Source: Rhodococcus tibetensis
GTDB lineage: Bacteria > Actinomycetota > Actinomycetes > Mycobacteriales > Mycobacteriaceae
Direction of reading: 5' to 3'
NCBI RefSeq assembly: GCF_024438035.1
Contig: NZ_JANFQF010000012.1
Coordinates: 1 to 64,000, forward strand
Length of the DNA: 64,000 nt
Below, one piece after another: positions 25,304 to 34,624 of the stretch. A program made the translations under genes and the position numbers. Positions within the stretch are counted from its first letter, which is position 1, and every line of letters begins with the position of its first letter. The notes below the pieces were generated by a model. That model searched no databases. It worked only from the letters and a program-made list of their open reading frames with translations, and was not told where the DNA came from.

Positions 25304-26302
25304 CTACACCCGAACGGTCGGACGCGAAACGACGTCTTCTCCGGAATCCGGGATTCGCACACCCTTGGCGGCGAGCCTGCGCGCGGTCTCGTCGGCGGTG
25401 ACGTATTCGCCGACGGTCTCGTAGGAGCCCAGCGGCACCACGGAGTGGACGATGGTCTCCGGGTAGACGTGCACCAGGTTGAAGCCCTGCGCGCCGTCCT
25501 GCCCGCGCAGCGCTCCCGCCGGGACGTTGAGGTCCTGGGTGTAGCAGGTGGCGGAGGCGACGGAGACGGGGATGCCCGCGAAGGTGGCCGTCGTCGAGTA
25601 GTGCAGGTGTCCGGCGAGGATGGCTCGGACGTCGCTGTCGCGGAGCACGTCGGCCAGTCGCGGCTGGTCGCGCAGTTCCACCAGCACCGAGAGGTCGAGG
25701 ACGCACGGAACCGGCGGGTGATGCAGCGCCAGGATGGTGCCGTGCGGCGCGGGAACGGCAAGTTCCGCCGCCAGCCAATCGAGCTGGTCCTGCTCGAGCT
25801 CGCCGTGGTGATGTCCGAGGACGGTGGTGTCGAGGGTGATGATGCGCAGCCCGTCGACGTCGTAGGAGTGGTCGATCGGCGCGTACGACGGCTCCTCCCG
25901 GAGCAGTGCGGTCCGGAAATGTCCGCGGTCGTCGTGGTTGCCCATCGCCCAGATCACCTGCGCACCGAGCGACTCCGCGACGGGTTCGACGATGTCGCGC
26001 AGCTTCTCGTAGGCGCCTGGCTCCCCCTTGTCGGTGAGGTCGCCGGTGAACACCAGAGCGTCCGGCGCGGCGTGGGACGCCTCCACCTCGGCGAAGATCT
26101 GGCGCAGTTTGGCTTCGCTGTCGACAGCCCCGTAGAGCAGGGTTTCGTCTACCAGATGCGTGTCGCTGAGATGGAGCACGAAGTGCGACGGCCGCGGATA
26201 CTCGGCCGTACGTAGGTCGGCTGCCTCGGTACCGTTGATCGGTCTCTCGCTTCCGCTCGCCCGGAGGGACAGGAGCCAGGCGGACTCCCGCTGGGTATCC
26301 AC
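25304..26302 (-). CDS. Metallophosphoesterase, Rv0805-like class III cyclic nucleotide phosphodiesterase
   Basis: 332 residues. Metal-binding motifs in order: [38 protein letters not shown] and ILAGHLHYS, all in the spacing of the binuclear calcineurin-like family. Long stretches ([35 protein letters not shown]) closely resemble the Mycobacterium tuberculosis Rv0805 sequence as I remember it. It would hydrolyse 2',3'- or 3',5'-cyclic nucleotides. The only in-frame initiator near the expected N-terminus is GTG at 26302, which gives about 25 residues more than the homologue; the conserved part begins near [12 protein letters not shown]. Confidence 0.85.
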   Translation of the reverse strand: MDTQRESAWLLSLRASGSERPINGTEAADLRTAEYPRPSHFVLHLSDTHLVDETLLYGAVDSEAKLRQIFAEVEASHAAPDALVFTGDLTDKGEPGAYEKLRDIVEPVAESLGAQVIWAMGNHDDRGHFRTALLREEPSYAPIDHSYDVDGLRIITLDTTVLGHHHGELEQDQLDWLAAELAVPAPHGTILALHHPPVPCVLDLSVLVELRDQPRLADVLRDSDVRAILAGHLHYSTTATFAGIPVSVASATCYTQDLNVPAGALRGQDGAQGFNLVHVYPETIVHSVVPLGSYETVGEYVTADETARRLAAKGVRIPDSGEDVVSRPTVRV

Positions 26303-26493
26303 ACTAGACAAGTGCGTGCAGACAACGACCGGGGGCACGCCCGACGGACACCGGGTGAACGCGGCACGACGATCCCGCGTACCGATTGGCGCAGACGGAA
26401 TCCGGCTGATCGACCGCCCGCCCACCGCTGTCGAGAAAGCGTTCTCTATCGTGATCGACGTCATATTATTTGCATCGATTTCGAGGAGACCAG

Positions 26494-26790
26494 ATGCCGA
26501 TCACCGCAACACTGGAATTGAAGTTCAAGCCCGAGTCCGTGGACGCTGCCCGTGACATCTTCAGCCGCGAGTTGAAGGCCACCCGCGCGTTCGACGGCTG
26601 CCTGGGCGTCGAGGTGCTCGTCGACGCCGCCGATCCCGCCCGTTGGCTGCTGATCGAGAAGTGGGAGTCGGAGGAGCACGACGCCGCCTACCGCACCTTC
26701 CGCGCGGGACCGGGCGCCATCACCGACCTCGGACCTCTGCTGGCCGGCGCACCGGTCCTCACGAAGTACACGGTCGAAGACAGCATCTAG
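26494..26790 (+). CDS. Antibiotic biosynthesis monooxygenase (ABM) domain protein
   Basis: 98 residues: [40 protein letters not shown] and [19 protein letters not shown], the canonical ABM ferredoxin-like fold. Family members are cofactor-free monooxygenases or haem-degrading enzymes, and many are of unknown function. GAGGAG precedes the ATG well. It is single and convergent with the CoA-transferase pair. Confidence 0.8.
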   Translation: MPITATLELKFKPESVDAARDIFSRELKATRAFDGCLGVEVLVDAADPARWLLIEKWESEEHDAAYRTFRAGPGAITDLGPLLAGAPVLTKYTVEDSI

Positions 26791-26826
26791 ATCCCGATCC
26801 CGCGGGTCGTCGAACTGGAGTGCCGA

Positions 26827-27495
26827 TCAGGCAGTGGTCTCCAGGTCGACGATCAGTGTGGGGCCCGTCGCGGCCTGCACGTCGTCGACGCTCACCCCGG
26901 GCGCAAGTTCGCGCAGGGCCAGGGTGCCGTCGCCGAGTACGTCGATCACCGCCAGGTTGGTGATGATCCGGTTCACGACTCCTTGACCGGTGAGCGGCAG
27001 GGTGCACGCGTCGACGATCTTGTGGTTGCCGTCGCGGTCGGTGTGTTCCATGACGACGATGACGCGTTCGGCGCCGTGCACCAGGTCCATCGCCCCACCC
27101 ATTCCCTTGACCATCTTGCCGGGGACCATCCAGTTGGCGAGGTCGCCGGTGCGCGACACCTGCATGCCGCCGAGTACCGCGGTGTCGATGTGACCGCCGC
27201 GGATCATGCCGAACGACAACGCCGAATCGAAGAAGGCCGCACCGGAATTGACGGTCACGGTTTCCTTGCCGGCGTTGATCAGGTTGGCGTCGACAACCTC
27301 CTCGGTGGGGTACGGGCCGGTGCCGAGGATCCCGTTCTCCGAGTGCAGGATTACCCGCACGTCGTCGTTGAGGTAGCCGGGAATGAGGGTGGGCAGCCCG
27401 ATGCCGAGGTTGACGTATTCCCCGTCGATCATGTCGGCGGCGGCGCGCTGCGCCATCTGATCGCGGGTCCAGCCGGTAGCAGCAAGTGTGGTCAC
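26827..27495 (-). CDS. pcaJ: 3-oxoacid CoA-transferase, subunit B
   Basis: 222 residues. The catalytic glutamate motif HSENGILG places Glu53 as the residue that forms the glutamyl-CoA intermediate, and [11 protein letters not shown] is the second hallmark. With the A subunit encoded just upstream (4-base overlap) it transfers CoA from succinyl-CoA to a 3-oxoacid such as 3-oxoadipate, or to acetoacetate. The divergent IclR regulator favours a 3-oxoadipate role (beta-ketoadipate pathway), but scoB is an equally valid label; no other pca gene is in the window. Confidence 0.88.
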   Translation of the reverse strand: MTTLAATGWTRDQMAQRAAADMIDGEYVNLGIGLPTLIPGYLNDDVRVILHSENGILGTGPYPTEEVVDANLINAGKETVTVNSGAAFFDSALSFGMIRGGHIDTAVLGGMQVSRTGDLANWMVPGKMVKGMGGAMDLVHGAERVIVVMEHTDRDGNHKIVDACTLPLTGQGVVNRIITNLAVIDVLGDGTLALRELAPGVSVDDVQAATGPTLIVDLETTA

Positions 27496-28256
27496 GAGGG
27501 GCGTCCTTCCGCGCGCACGGTGCGCTTTTCGATTCGCTTGTTCTGGGGTCCGGTGTGCACGATGCGCTGAACGAATACTCCCGGCAGGTGCACGTGCGCC
27601 GGGTCGATCTCGCCGGGCTCGACGAGGGTCTCCACCTGGGCGATGGTCACCTTGCCCGCCATCGCGGCGAGGGGGTTGAAGTTCATGGCCGTCTTGTCGA
27701 AGACGAGGTTGCCGTCGGTGTCGCCGATAGCGGCGTGGACCAGCGCGTAATCGGCGTTGATGGCCTCTTCCAGGACGTACCGCTTGGTCCCGAAGACGCG
27801 GGTCTCCTTGGGCGGTGACGCGATGGCGACGGAACCGTCGTGGTCGTAGCGCCAGGGCATTCCGCCGTCCGAGATGGGGGTGCCGACGCCGGCCGGAGTA
27901 AAGAAGGCGGGAACGCCGGCGCCGCCGGCCCGCAGCCGTTCGGCGAGCGTGCCCTGCGGGGTCAACTCCACCTCGAGTTCCCCGGCCAGGTACTGGCGGG
28001 CGAACTCCTTGTTCTCCCCCACGTACGACGCGGTGACCCGGCGGATCCGGCCCGCCGACAGGAGGATTCCGAGCCCGTGGTCGTCGACTCCGCAGTTGTT
28101 GGAGAACACCTCGAGCTGGTCGACTCCCGCTTCTTCGAGGGCGGCGATGAGTGCATCGGGGATGCCGCAGAGCCCGAACCCTCCTACCGCCAGTGACGAG
28201 CCGCTGGTGATGCCCGCGACCGCCGCTGCCGCGGACTCGGAAACCTTTCCTGTCAT
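27492..28256 (-). CDS. pcaI: 3-oxoacid CoA-transferase, subunit A
   Basis: 254 residues with the A-subunit patterns [19 protein letters not shown] and [16 protein letters not shown]. It pairs with the B subunit through a 4-base gene overlap. The ATG at 28256 follows GGGAGA. Its promoter region faces the IclR gene and holds GTTCAC half-sites (near 28290-28315) like those in the IclR operators, so it is probably under that regulator's control. Confidence 0.88.
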   Translation of the reverse strand: MTGKVSESAAAAVAGITSGSSLAVGGFGLCGIPDALIAALEEAGVDQLEVFSNNCGVDDHGLGILLSAGRIRRVTASYVGENKEFARQYLAGELEVELTPQGTLAERLRAGGAGVPAFFTPAGVGTPISDGGMPWRYDHDGSVAIASPPKETRVFGTKRYVLEEAINADYALVHAAIGDTDGNLVFDKTAMNFNPLAAMAGKVTIAQVETLVEPGEIDPAHVHLPGVFVQRIVHTGPQNKRIEKRTVRAEGRPS

Positions 28257-28423
28257 CGTGTCTCCCTTCGCTACCGCTCGACCTCCGAGCCGGTGTTCAC
28301 TTCTATGCGTTCATTCAGCAGACGCTGTGTCTCACACCTGCCGGGCTTCGCTGACCGCCGTCGTGAACGCGTAGGCCCTAGTAGAACGTGCCCTGGCTCA
28401 CGTTTCAAGGAGCTCGAGAAGGT

Positions 28424-28477
28424 TGTTCACAGCCTGAACACCGGCGCGCGGAGCGTTCACTGAGTGAACGCTATGAT
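28424..28477 (+). promoter_or_regulatory. IclR promoter with two palindromic operators
   Basis: TGTTCA-N5-TGAACA (28424-28440) and GCGTTCAC-TGA-GTGAACGC (28453-28471) are clear inverted repeats sharing the core GTTCA/TGAAC. The second runs straight into the -10 box TATGAT (28472-28477), which is 6 bases from the IclR ATG. A regulator bound here would block its own promoter, and further GTTCA half-sites lie on the CoA-transferase side. Confidence 0.65.
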
Positions 28478-28483
28478 GGCCGC

Positions 28484-29257
28484 ATGACAGAGGAGACGCG
28501 CGGACCCCACGTGGTCGGACGGGTGGGTGCGCTGTTGCGGGCCGTCGGATCGCACGAGCCCACCGGCGCGTCCACCACGGTGCTCGGACGTGCGGCCGGG
28601 CTGGCCCGTCCCACCGCGCACCGCTTGTTGTCTTCGCTGGCCGACGAGGGGCTACTCGACCGCGACGCGAAGACGGGCCGGTGGACCCTCGGCCCCGAGT
28701 TGTATCTGCTTGGCGCGGCGGCCGCGACCCGCTACGACATCACCCGGCACGCCCGCGGCGTTCTCGACCGGCTGGCCCGCGACACCGGGGAGAGCGCGTT
28801 CCTCTCGGCCCGGCGCGGCGACGAGACGGTGTGCATCGCCGCCGAGGACGGTAGCTTCCCGCTGCGCTCGCACGTCCTGCACGAGGGCATTCGTTTTCCG
28901 CTCGGCGTCGCCTCCGCGGGACTGGTGATTCTGGCGCATCTCCCCGACCGCGACATCGACGACTACCTGGCGCGCACCGATCTCTCCGGACGATGGGGTG
29001 AGAACCACAACGCATCGGCACTCCGTCAACGCATTGCGCTCACCCGCCACACCGGTTACGCGGTCAACCCCGGTCTGATTGTCGAGGGCAGCTGGGGAAT
29101 GGGTGCGGCGGTGTTCGACCGGGACGGCCGGCCGGCGTGGGCGCTGAGCCTCACCGGCGTCGAGACCCGCTTCCGCCCCGAACGCCACCCCGAACTCGGC
29201 ACCCTGCTCCTCGAGCAGGCGCACGTCCTCTCGCAGCTGCTGCAGTCGCGGGCGTGA
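28484..29257 (+). CDS. IclR family transcriptional regulator
   Basis: 257 residues: winged HTH in 10-70 (VLGRAAGLARPTAHRLLSSL, DEGLLDRDAKTGRWTLG), then the IclR effector domain from about 85 (GESAFLSARRGDETVC, HVLHEGIRFPLGVASAGLVIL, EGSWGMGAAVFDRDGRPAWA). It is divergent from the 3-oxoacid CoA-transferase genes and likely controls them in response to an aromatic or dicarboxylic metabolite. The ATG at 28484 has no Shine-Dalgarno but lies 6 bases after TATGAT, so it is probably leaderless. Confidence 0.9.
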   Translation: MTEETRGPHVVGRVGALLRAVGSHEPTGASTTVLGRAAGLARPTAHRLLSSLADEGLLDRDAKTGRWTLGPELYLLGAAAATRYDITRHARGVLDRLARDTGESAFLSARRGDETVCIAAEDGSFPLRSHVLHEGIRFPLGVASAGLVILAHLPDRDIDDYLARTDLSGRWGENHNASALRQRIALTRHTGYAVNPGLIVEGSWGMGAAVFDRDGRPAWALSLTGVETRFRPERHPELGTLLLEQAHVLSQLLQSRA

Positions 29258-29335
29258 GTCCAGTTTCGCGAGTTCAGTTGCCCAGCGGGGCAGGTTCCGC
29301 GGGCCGAACCGGTTCGCCCGTGTGTCGTCGCAGCG

Positions 29336-29980
29336 TCAGGTGATGGTGTAGCCGAGCTGGTAGGCCGCGCTGTCGATCGGTCCGTACAACCCGGGATGCG
29401 ACAACGGCAGCGACAACGCCGGCAGCGCAGGAAACGCGTCGGTGGTCCGTTCGGAGACCGCGAGGCAGACACTGCCGGCGAACCGGCCGCGGTAGACGAT
29501 CCCGTCGAGATCGTCATGGGCGCGGTGAATGGTGCGGGCCCAGTGCTGGGTTCGGCCGTGCGCGGCGGAGTCGAGGGCATGGTTGCCGCCGACCCGAGTC
29601 GCCCACGTCCCCTCGCCGATGCCGGACACATCGAGCAGTCTCACCGGGCGGATGAATCGGAGGCCGGTCAGATACGGGTCACCGCGGTGGCGGTCGATCA
29701 CGCGGGCGCTTTGAAACGCCTCGGCCAAGGCGCCGCGGGGACTGGAGGCGCCGTACCAGATGCCGTAGCCGGGATGTTCGGTCCGCGGGGGCGAGTGGTG
29801 GTCGAACCGCAGGATCGGCCCGAACGTGCGCAGTCCATTCCACGGCAGCACATGGGTTCCGGTGGTGCGATGCACTCGCCACACCACCTCTGCCGGTTGC
29901 CGGTCGAACACTTCCTCGGGGCGCACGCCCGCGTCACGATGGACGGTGATGGTCGGGGGTGCGGGCAGCATCGACCCCAT
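29336..29980 (-). CDS. RES-domain protein (toxin-like, NAD+-consuming family)
   Basis: 214 residues: VVWRVHRTTGTHVLPWNG, then YGIWYGASSPRGALAEAFQ, the signature Arg/Tyr/Glu arrangement of the RES domain, and a C-terminal NHALDSAAHGRTQHWARTIH segment. RES proteins in characterised pairs degrade NAD+ and are neutralised by an upstream partner. Here the start ATG (29980) directly follows the stop of the upstream partner stub (TAG-ATG), the usual tight toxin-antitoxin layout. The partner gene is truncated by an IS remnant, so the toxin would be unrestrained if expressed and active. Confidence 0.8.
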   Translation of the reverse strand: MGSMLPAPPTITVHRDAGVRPEEVFDRQPAEVVWRVHRTTGTHVLPWNGLRTFGPILRFDHHSPPRTEHPGYGIWYGASSPRGALAEAFQSARVIDRHRGDPYLTGLRFIRPVRLLDVSGIGEGTWATRVGGNHALDSAAHGRTQHWARTIHRAHDDLDGIVYRGRFAGSVCLAVSERTTDAFPALPALSLPLSHPGLYGPIDSAAYQLGYTIT

Positions 29981-30169
29981 CTATGCCGATTCCCATTCGG
30001 CGGCGGTGATCACATCAATGACCTGTTCGATGTCGGCGGCGGTTCCGGCGCTGCCGGTCAGCCACGCCACGATCGACACCTGCCGGCCCTCCACGGTCAG
30101 GGACGGTTGTGGGTGGGTCAGCAACGCCTGCACGGTCAGCGGGTGCAGGTCCTTCGCCAACAACGGCAT
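29981..30169 (-). pseudogene. C-terminal stub of the RES partner (putative antitoxin), cut by IS607 remnant
   Basis: 62 codons read MPLLAKDLHPLTVQALL, LTHPQPSLTVEGRQVSIVAW, TGSAGTAADIEQVIDVITAA, EWESA and stop one base before the RES start codon. Upstream, at about 30170-30182, the minus-strand frame runs into sequence that is clearly the reverse of the recombinase gene, so the N-terminal part has been lost. The internal ATG at 30169 could still start a 62-residue protein. I do not recognise the antitoxin family from this piece. Confidence 0.55.
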
Positions 30170-30178
30170 CACGCCAAG

Positions 30179-30439
30179 GGCCACTGCACGGTGGTGCGGG
30201 TGGTGTGGCGGGATCGGTTGGCCCGGTTCGGAGTCGCCTGGATCGAAAGGTATTTGTCGGTGGTCGGGGTTACGGTCGAGGTCCTGCGGGAGCATGGCGA
30301 CAAGTCGCTGGTGGAGGAGTTGATGGATGACTTCATGGCGTTGCTCGCGTCGTTTTCGGGCCGGTTCTACCGGCTGCGGTCGAAACAGAATCAACGCCGA
30401 CTTCTCGACGATGCGGCAGCGAGGTTGGAGGAGGGATAG
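30179..30439 (+). pseudogene. tnpA: C-terminal fragment of IS607-type serine recombinase TnpA
   Basis: 86 codons: CTVVRVVWRDRLARFGVAW, VVGVTVEVLREHGDKSLVEE, MDDFMALLASFSGRFYRLRS, QNQRRLLDDAAARLEEG. This is the dimerisation/E-helix region of small serine recombinases of IS607. The N-terminal MerR-like DNA-binding domain and the catalytic serine region are absent, so the element cannot transpose by itself. Confidence 0.8.
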
Positions 30440-30442
30440 CCG

Positions 30443-32107
30443 ATGACTGTTGCCGGATTCACTGTGCCGCGTCAGTTTTCGTTCACCACCCGCCCGTACG
30501 CGGCGGTCGACGACGCTACCGACGCCTCGATCGGGCTCGATACCATCGATGTTCGTGTCCGGTGGATGCTCGACCTGATCGGCGCCGCGCAATCGGAGTT
30601 GATGTCACGGTTGTGGCAACCGGCCACCTTCGATGCCATCGCCGCCGGACGTGACAGTCAAGACCGGAAGCTCCCGGCGCAGGGGCATGTCACTGCGGCG
30701 CGTCTGGGGTGGAACCCGTCCTACCCCACCGGGGTGTACGTGCCGTCGCGCGTGACCCGGGTGGTCACCTCCCAGGCGGTCGGCACGCTGCGCACCCTGG
30801 CGTACCGGGATACCGCAATCAGTGCGCTGTCGGCCAGGTTCGACCCGGCTACCGGCCGACTGACGCCGCCCACCACGGCTGGCGAATACGTGCCGCCCGG
30901 CTTCGCGCGCGGCGTGGCACGGCAACTCGCAGCGCGCTCGCGCCGCGCCGGAAGCGGGGAGCGTCCCACCGCACGCGTGCGGATCACCGACGTGCAAACG
31001 CCACCGACGTCTGCTCCGATGGCTAGGCTCTCGGCCGCCGACAAGCAACTCTCCCAGATCGCCGTCACCGACGCCGTCATGACGTTGACGGTCAAACTTC
31101 CCACGAATCCGGCCCCGGCAGGGCGCTCACAGTGGCAGTGGGTCCGCCTGATCGCCGCGATCCCACCGCACCTGCACACCCGAGCAATCACGGACTGGCA
31201 TCTGCCCACTCTCGTCCTCGACCACCGTGGCCTGCTGCTGGCCTGCGCTGCCACCGAATCTGTTCGGGCGCCCGATCTGACGTCGAGATCGACGGCGGTG
31301 GGGGTGGATTGGTCGCCGTCCACCCTCGGAGCAGCCGCCATCGTCACCGAAAGCCCCGACGGATTGGTCTCGGACTACCGGGGCTTCACCTACGACGACC
31401 GGGGCCTGGGGATCAAGCTGGCCCGGCTGCAAGCGGAAGGTCAACACCTGCACCGTAAGGCTGCACGTTTGACGCGGCTCGCCGCGACCGCACCACCCGA
31501 GGTGCGCGCCGAACTTGAAGGCAAGATCGCGGTCCTCGACGCCCACCGCGCCGCGGTCGGTGTCAAACGGGGCAAGATCAACCGGGAACTAGCCTTCCAC
31601 TTCGGCCGGGAAGTGACCGATTACGCCGCCGCGGCGGGCGCGGCGGTGATCGGGGTGGAGGACCTCAGCACCCTCGAAACCCGGGGTCACAGCCGGGTGA
31701 ACAACAATCGGGCCGCGCAGTCCGCGCGCCGCAAAGCCGTCGACGCTCTCGCACACACCGCCGCGGAGGTCGGTGTGACGGTGGTGTCCGTCCCGGCACG
31801 CGGAACGTCGGCGTTGTGCCCAAGTTGTAATGACAAGCTCTCCCGCCCGGGCGGCTATCACCGGGCGTGGTGCGCACGGTGCAAGGTAGGCGGCAATCGT
31901 GACCACGTAGCCGCTGTGAACCTCGCCAAACGTGCACTGCTCGGGCGCAGCACAGCAATCCGCAAACGCGGACAGAACCCGCAAATCCGGATCGCCGAAC
32001 ATGCGCCGGTCCGGCAGTGCCGCGACAAGAAAGTCCCACCCCGAGCAGGCCACGGCATCGCCGCGTCCGCTGCAGTGTTCCCACCGCGACACCACCGGCG
32101 GGGGTGA
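30443..32107 (+). CDS. tnpB: TnpB, RNA-guided endonuclease of an IS607-family element
   Basis: 554 residues, long for TnpB. The RuvC-like triad is present: Asp289 (VGVDWSPSTLGA), Glu406 (VIGVEDLST) and Asp487 (GGNRDHVAAVNLA), with a four-Cys zinc ribbon at 459/462/477/480 (CPSC..CARC). Residues 420-440 hold the helix NNRAAQSARRKAVDAL. All catalytic residues are kept, so the protein could be active although its recombinase is truncated. About 54 residues follow the last RuvC motif; that stretch and the DNA just after usually encode the guide RNA scaffold. It starts 3 bases after tnpA. Confidence 0.88.
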   Translation: MTVAGFTVPRQFSFTTRPYAAVDDATDASIGLDTIDVRVRWMLDLIGAAQSELMSRLWQPATFDAIAAGRDSQDRKLPAQGHVTAARLGWNPSYPTGVYVPSRVTRVVTSQAVGTLRTLAYRDTAISALSARFDPATGRLTPPTTAGEYVPPGFARGVARQLAARSRRAGSGERPTARVRITDVQTPPTSAPMARLSAADKQLSQIAVTDAVMTLTVKLPTNPAPAGRSQWQWVRLIAAIPPHLHTRAITDWHLPTLVLDHRGLLLACAATESVRAPDLTSRSTAVGVDWSPSTLGAAAIVTESPDGLVSDYRGFTYDDRGLGIKLARLQAEGQHLHRKAARLTRLAATAPPEVRAELEGKIAVLDAHRAAVGVKRGKINRELAFHFGREVTDYAAAAGAAVIGVEDLSTLETRGHSRVNNNRAAQSARRKAVDALAHTAAEVGVTVVSVPARGTSALCPSCNDKLSRPGGYHRAWCARCKVGGNRDHVAAVNLAKRALLGRSTAIRKRGQNPQIRIAEHAPVRQCRDKKVPPRAGHGIAASAAVFPPRHHRRG

Positions 32108-32200
32108 ATCAAAGAAGAATCGTTCCTGCACCACAAGCGTCGGTGTGGGACACGGTCAAACCCGCCACATCGCACGGTGTTACGGGTAGCCGTGACGTAC
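32040..32200 (+). ncRNA. Candidate right-end guide RNA (omega RNA) region of TnpB
   Basis: Just after tnpB a compact stem-loop GTTACGG-GTAG-CCGTGAC (32179-32185 with 32190-32196, one G-U pair) lies within 100 bases of the stop, where IS607/IS605 elements encode the scaffold RNA that overlaps the 3' end of tnpB. The 3' guide would be the next bases, about 32200-32220. Boundaries are guessed from architecture, not from alignment. Confidence 0.3.
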
Positions 32201-32251
32201 CTACATCTCCGGCATCGGCCGCGTCAGTGGCAGATAGTATGAGATTTAAGT

Positions 32252-32650
32252 AGACGCTGTGCAGGATCTGGGTCGCGCATCCTCGAATCCGAGATCGCCG
32301 CGCAGGTAGCGGGCTTCGGGGCTGGCATCGGTGGCCCAACCCCTCACTTTTACCAACTATCGAGCACAAATTCATGACAGCGGGAATTAGTTGGGGTCCG
32401 TCGGTATCGCGCCCCAGCGGCTGGGTCCGGTACCACTCCAGTGCGGCCGGGCCTCGGACGAGCCCCGAGGGCGCATCTGATCGACAACACACCATCATCG
32501 GGGGTGGCGGCGTAGACGTGGACGATCTTCTTCTCCTTCCACACAACAACGCCGGCGACACCATCGACTACCCCGGCATCGAGCAATATTTGGCCCAATT
32601 CCCGCTCACGACCAGCTAATTTCGGAGCACCCCAAGCGAAGGAGAGCCCC
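32252..32650. other. 399-bp gap, decayed coding-like sequence
   Basis: No complete gene is seen. On the minus strand short stretches look once coding (for example GRERELGQILLDAGVVDGVA followed by GVVVWKEKKIVHVYAATPDD, about 32470-32625, and ASPEARYLRGDLGFEDARP near 32280-32335), with stops and frame changes between. This is probably debris from the insertion events next door. The last 20 bases hold the ribosome site (AAGGAG) for the 32651 gene. Confidence 0.4.
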
Positions 32651-33232
32651 GTGGGCAAGGTGGTCATGTACAGCTCGGTGTCGGTGGACGGCTTCATCGC
32701 GGACGACAATGACCAGCCCGGACCGCTGTTCGACTGGTTGTCCAGCGGTGACGTCCCATTGGACGAGAGCGGCGAGATCAAGATGTCGCAGACGTCCTAC
32801 GACTACACCCGCCCGTACTGGGACCAGATCGGGACGACACTCGTCGGCCGCCACGTCTTCGACATAACGGACGGCTGGGACGGAAAGCCTCCGGGCGGGA
32901 TCGACCACGTGGTCGTCGTGACGCACCGGCCGAAGCCCGAGGGCTGGGACCCCGAGGCGCCGTTTCACTTCGTCGACGGCGTCGAGGCGGCCGTGGCCAA
33001 GGCGCAGGAGCTTGCGGGGGACCGCATCGTCGAGGTCGCCGCCGGCGACGTCGGTGGCCAGGTGCTTGCCGCAGGTTTGGTCGACGAGGTGCGCATGGAC
33101 GTCGTACCCGTGGTGTTCGGGTCCGGCAAGCGCTACTTCGGGTCGGTCCACGCACAGCACCTGTTGGAAGATCCCGACGTGGTGATTCAGGGCAACCGGG
33201 TGCTTCATCTGCGCTATCGGGTGCGCCGTTGA
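32651..33232 (+). CDS. Dihydrofolate reductase-like (RibD C-terminal fold) protein
   Basis: 193 residues: KVVMYSSVSVDGFIADDND, GTTLVGRHVFDITDGWDGK, HFVDGVEAAVAKAQELAGDR and VVPVVFGSGKRYFGSV. It is a single RibD_C/DHFR-like domain that binds NADPH; members without a deaminase domain are of unknown substrate. The GTG at 32651 follows AAGGAGAGC. It is single. Confidence 0.82.
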   Translation: MGKVVMYSSVSVDGFIADDNDQPGPLFDWLSSGDVPLDESGEIKMSQTSYDYTRPYWDQIGTTLVGRHVFDITDGWDGKPPGGIDHVVVVTHRPKPEGWDPEAPFHFVDGVEAAVAKAQELAGDRIVEVAAGDVGGQVLAAGLVDEVRMDVVPVVFGSGKRYFGSVHAQHLLEDPDVVIQGNRVLHLRYRVRR

Positions 33233-33290
33233 CAACCTCCATCCTCGGAAGACCTCGAAACTACCCCGGGACCGACGCAGTTGCCCAAGC

Positions 33291-34163
33291 TCAATTACGC
33301 AGCGGATGCGCTACGGGTTCCGGACGCGCCATGGCCCGCATCGGGTCGACATCCGGTCTGGCCTCGAGTTGGGACGGTTCGGCGGGCCGAGACTCGTCCT
33401 GCCCGTTGGCAGTCGGTGTGGTGAGGAACGGACGGACCAGGTCGAGCGGCAACGGGAAGACGATGGTCGAGTTGTTGTCGCCGCCCATCTCCCCCAGCGT
33501 CTGCAGGTAGCGCAGCTGCAAGGTGGTGGGGTTGCGGCTGATGACGTCGGCGGCCTCGGCGAGTTTGGCGGACGCCTGGAATTCCGCCTCGGCGTTGATC
33601 ACCTTGGCGCGGCGTTCGCGTTCGGCCTCGGCTTGCCGGGCGATGGCCCGCTGCATGTTGGTGGGGATCTCGACGTCCTTGATCTCCACCGTGGTGACCT
33701 TCACGCCCCACGGTTCGGTCTGCTGATCGATCACCTTCTGCAGATCTTCGTTGAGGCGTTCCCGCTCCGACAGCAGGGCGTCGAGGTCGGCCTTACCCAG
33801 GATCGAGCGGAGGGTGGTCTGCGCGATCTGTGATGTGGCGGCGAGGAAGTCCTCGACTTCGACGATGGCCCGGTCGGCGTCGATCACCCGGAAGTAGGTG
33901 ACGGCGGTGACCTTGGCCGGCACGTTGTCGCGGGTGATCACTTCCTGGACCGGAATCCTCAGCGTCACGGTCCGCAGGCTGACGCGTTCCATGCGGTCGA
34001 TGGCCGGGATCAGCAACACCAGGCCCGGACCTTTCAGGTCGATCAGCCGGCCCAGCCGGAACACGACGCCGCGTTCGTACTCGCGGAGCACTCGGATGGA
34101 GCTGCTCGCCAGCATGGCGAGAAGGATGATGACGACGGACAGGATGACGACGACTTCGGTCAT
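33291..34163 (-). CDS. Slipin / SPFH (band 7) membrane protein
   Basis: 290 residues. An N-terminal membrane anchor ([19 protein letters not shown]) precedes the SPFH domain ([60 protein letters not shown]) and a coiled region rich in Ala/Glu ([21 protein letters not shown]). Slipins assemble in membrane microdomains and pair with NfeD proteins. The ATG at 34163 lies in ATGA, overlapping the NfeD stop by 4 bases, so the pair is coupled. Confidence 0.9.
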   Translation of the reverse strand: MTEVVVILSVVIILLAMLASSSIRVLREYERGVVFRLGRLIDLKGPGLVLLIPAIDRMERVSLRTVTLRIPVQEVITRDNVPAKVTAVTYFRVIDADRAIVEVEDFLAATSQIAQTTLRSILGKADLDALLSERERLNEDLQKVIDQQTEPWGVKVTTVEIKDVEIPTNMQRAIARQAEAERERRAKVINAEAEFQASAKLAEAADVISRNPTTLQLRYLQTLGEMGGDNNSTIVFPLPLDLVRPFLTTPTANGQDESRPAEPSQLEARPDVDPMRAMARPEPVAHPLRN

Positions 34164-34624
34164 AACAGCTCCCACGGTTCGCGGCGGCGCACGGTGAGGG
34201 TGAGGCCGCGGATCTGTTCGACGATGACGGCGTCACCGGCGGTCGGTGCCTCGTCGTCGCCGAACTGGGTCTGCGCCTTCCACAGCCCCCCGGCTGTTTC
34301 CACCTGTCCTTGCCGCCCGGCCCAGCTGCGGACCGTGGCGTCGGTGCCGATCAGCGATTGCGGGCCCGAGCGGATGGGAATGCGCCTCGCCGACAATGCC
34401 TTCCGGCCGATCACCGCCGCGGTGCCGAGTCCGACCACCGCTACTCCCGCCGCGGCCGGGACGGCGATCATCTGCGCGGTGTCGCTGGATGTGAACAGCA
34501 GCCACACACCCGCCGCGGAGGCCAGGGCACCGAGCCCGCCGAGCACACCCGCGGTCGGTGCGTGTGCCTCGATCACGATCAGCAGCACCCCGAGTATCAG
34601 TGCCAGCACACCCAACGCGGCCAT
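34160..34624 (-). CDS. NfeD-like membrane protein
   Basis: 154 residues. Three hydrophobic helices in the first 85 residues ([53 protein letters not shown]) are followed by a soluble OB-fold NfeD domain ([40 protein letters not shown]). It lacks the long ClpP-like protease domain, so it is the short form. It is translated together with the slipin gene; in studied pairs NfeD and slipin form a membrane-quality or raft complex. Confidence 0.88.
   Translation of the reverse strand: MAALGVLALILGVLLIVIEAHAPTAGVLGGLGALASAAGVWLLFTSSDTAQMIAVPAAAGVAVVGLGTAAVIGRKALSARRIPIRSGPQSLIGTDATVRSWAGRQGQVETAGGLWKAQTQFGDDEAPTAGDAVIVEQIRGLTLTVRRREPWELL

Larger units (their letters stand above)
30179..32250 (+). 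mobile_element. IS607-family element, left end deleted
   Basis: A C-terminal fragment of a serine recombinase (TnpA) is followed 3 bases later by an intact-looking tnpB, the order of IS607 elements. The first half of tnpA and the left end are missing, and the broken edge lies inside the RES partner gene. The right end probably lies beyond the stem-loop at 32179-32196. No target duplication is expected for IS607 elements. Confidence 0.7.

Noticed and set aside
29396-30178. Long plus-strand frame upstream of the TnpA fragment
   Set aside because: It is antisense to the RES gene and its partner stub; only the last 87 codons resemble a serine recombinase.
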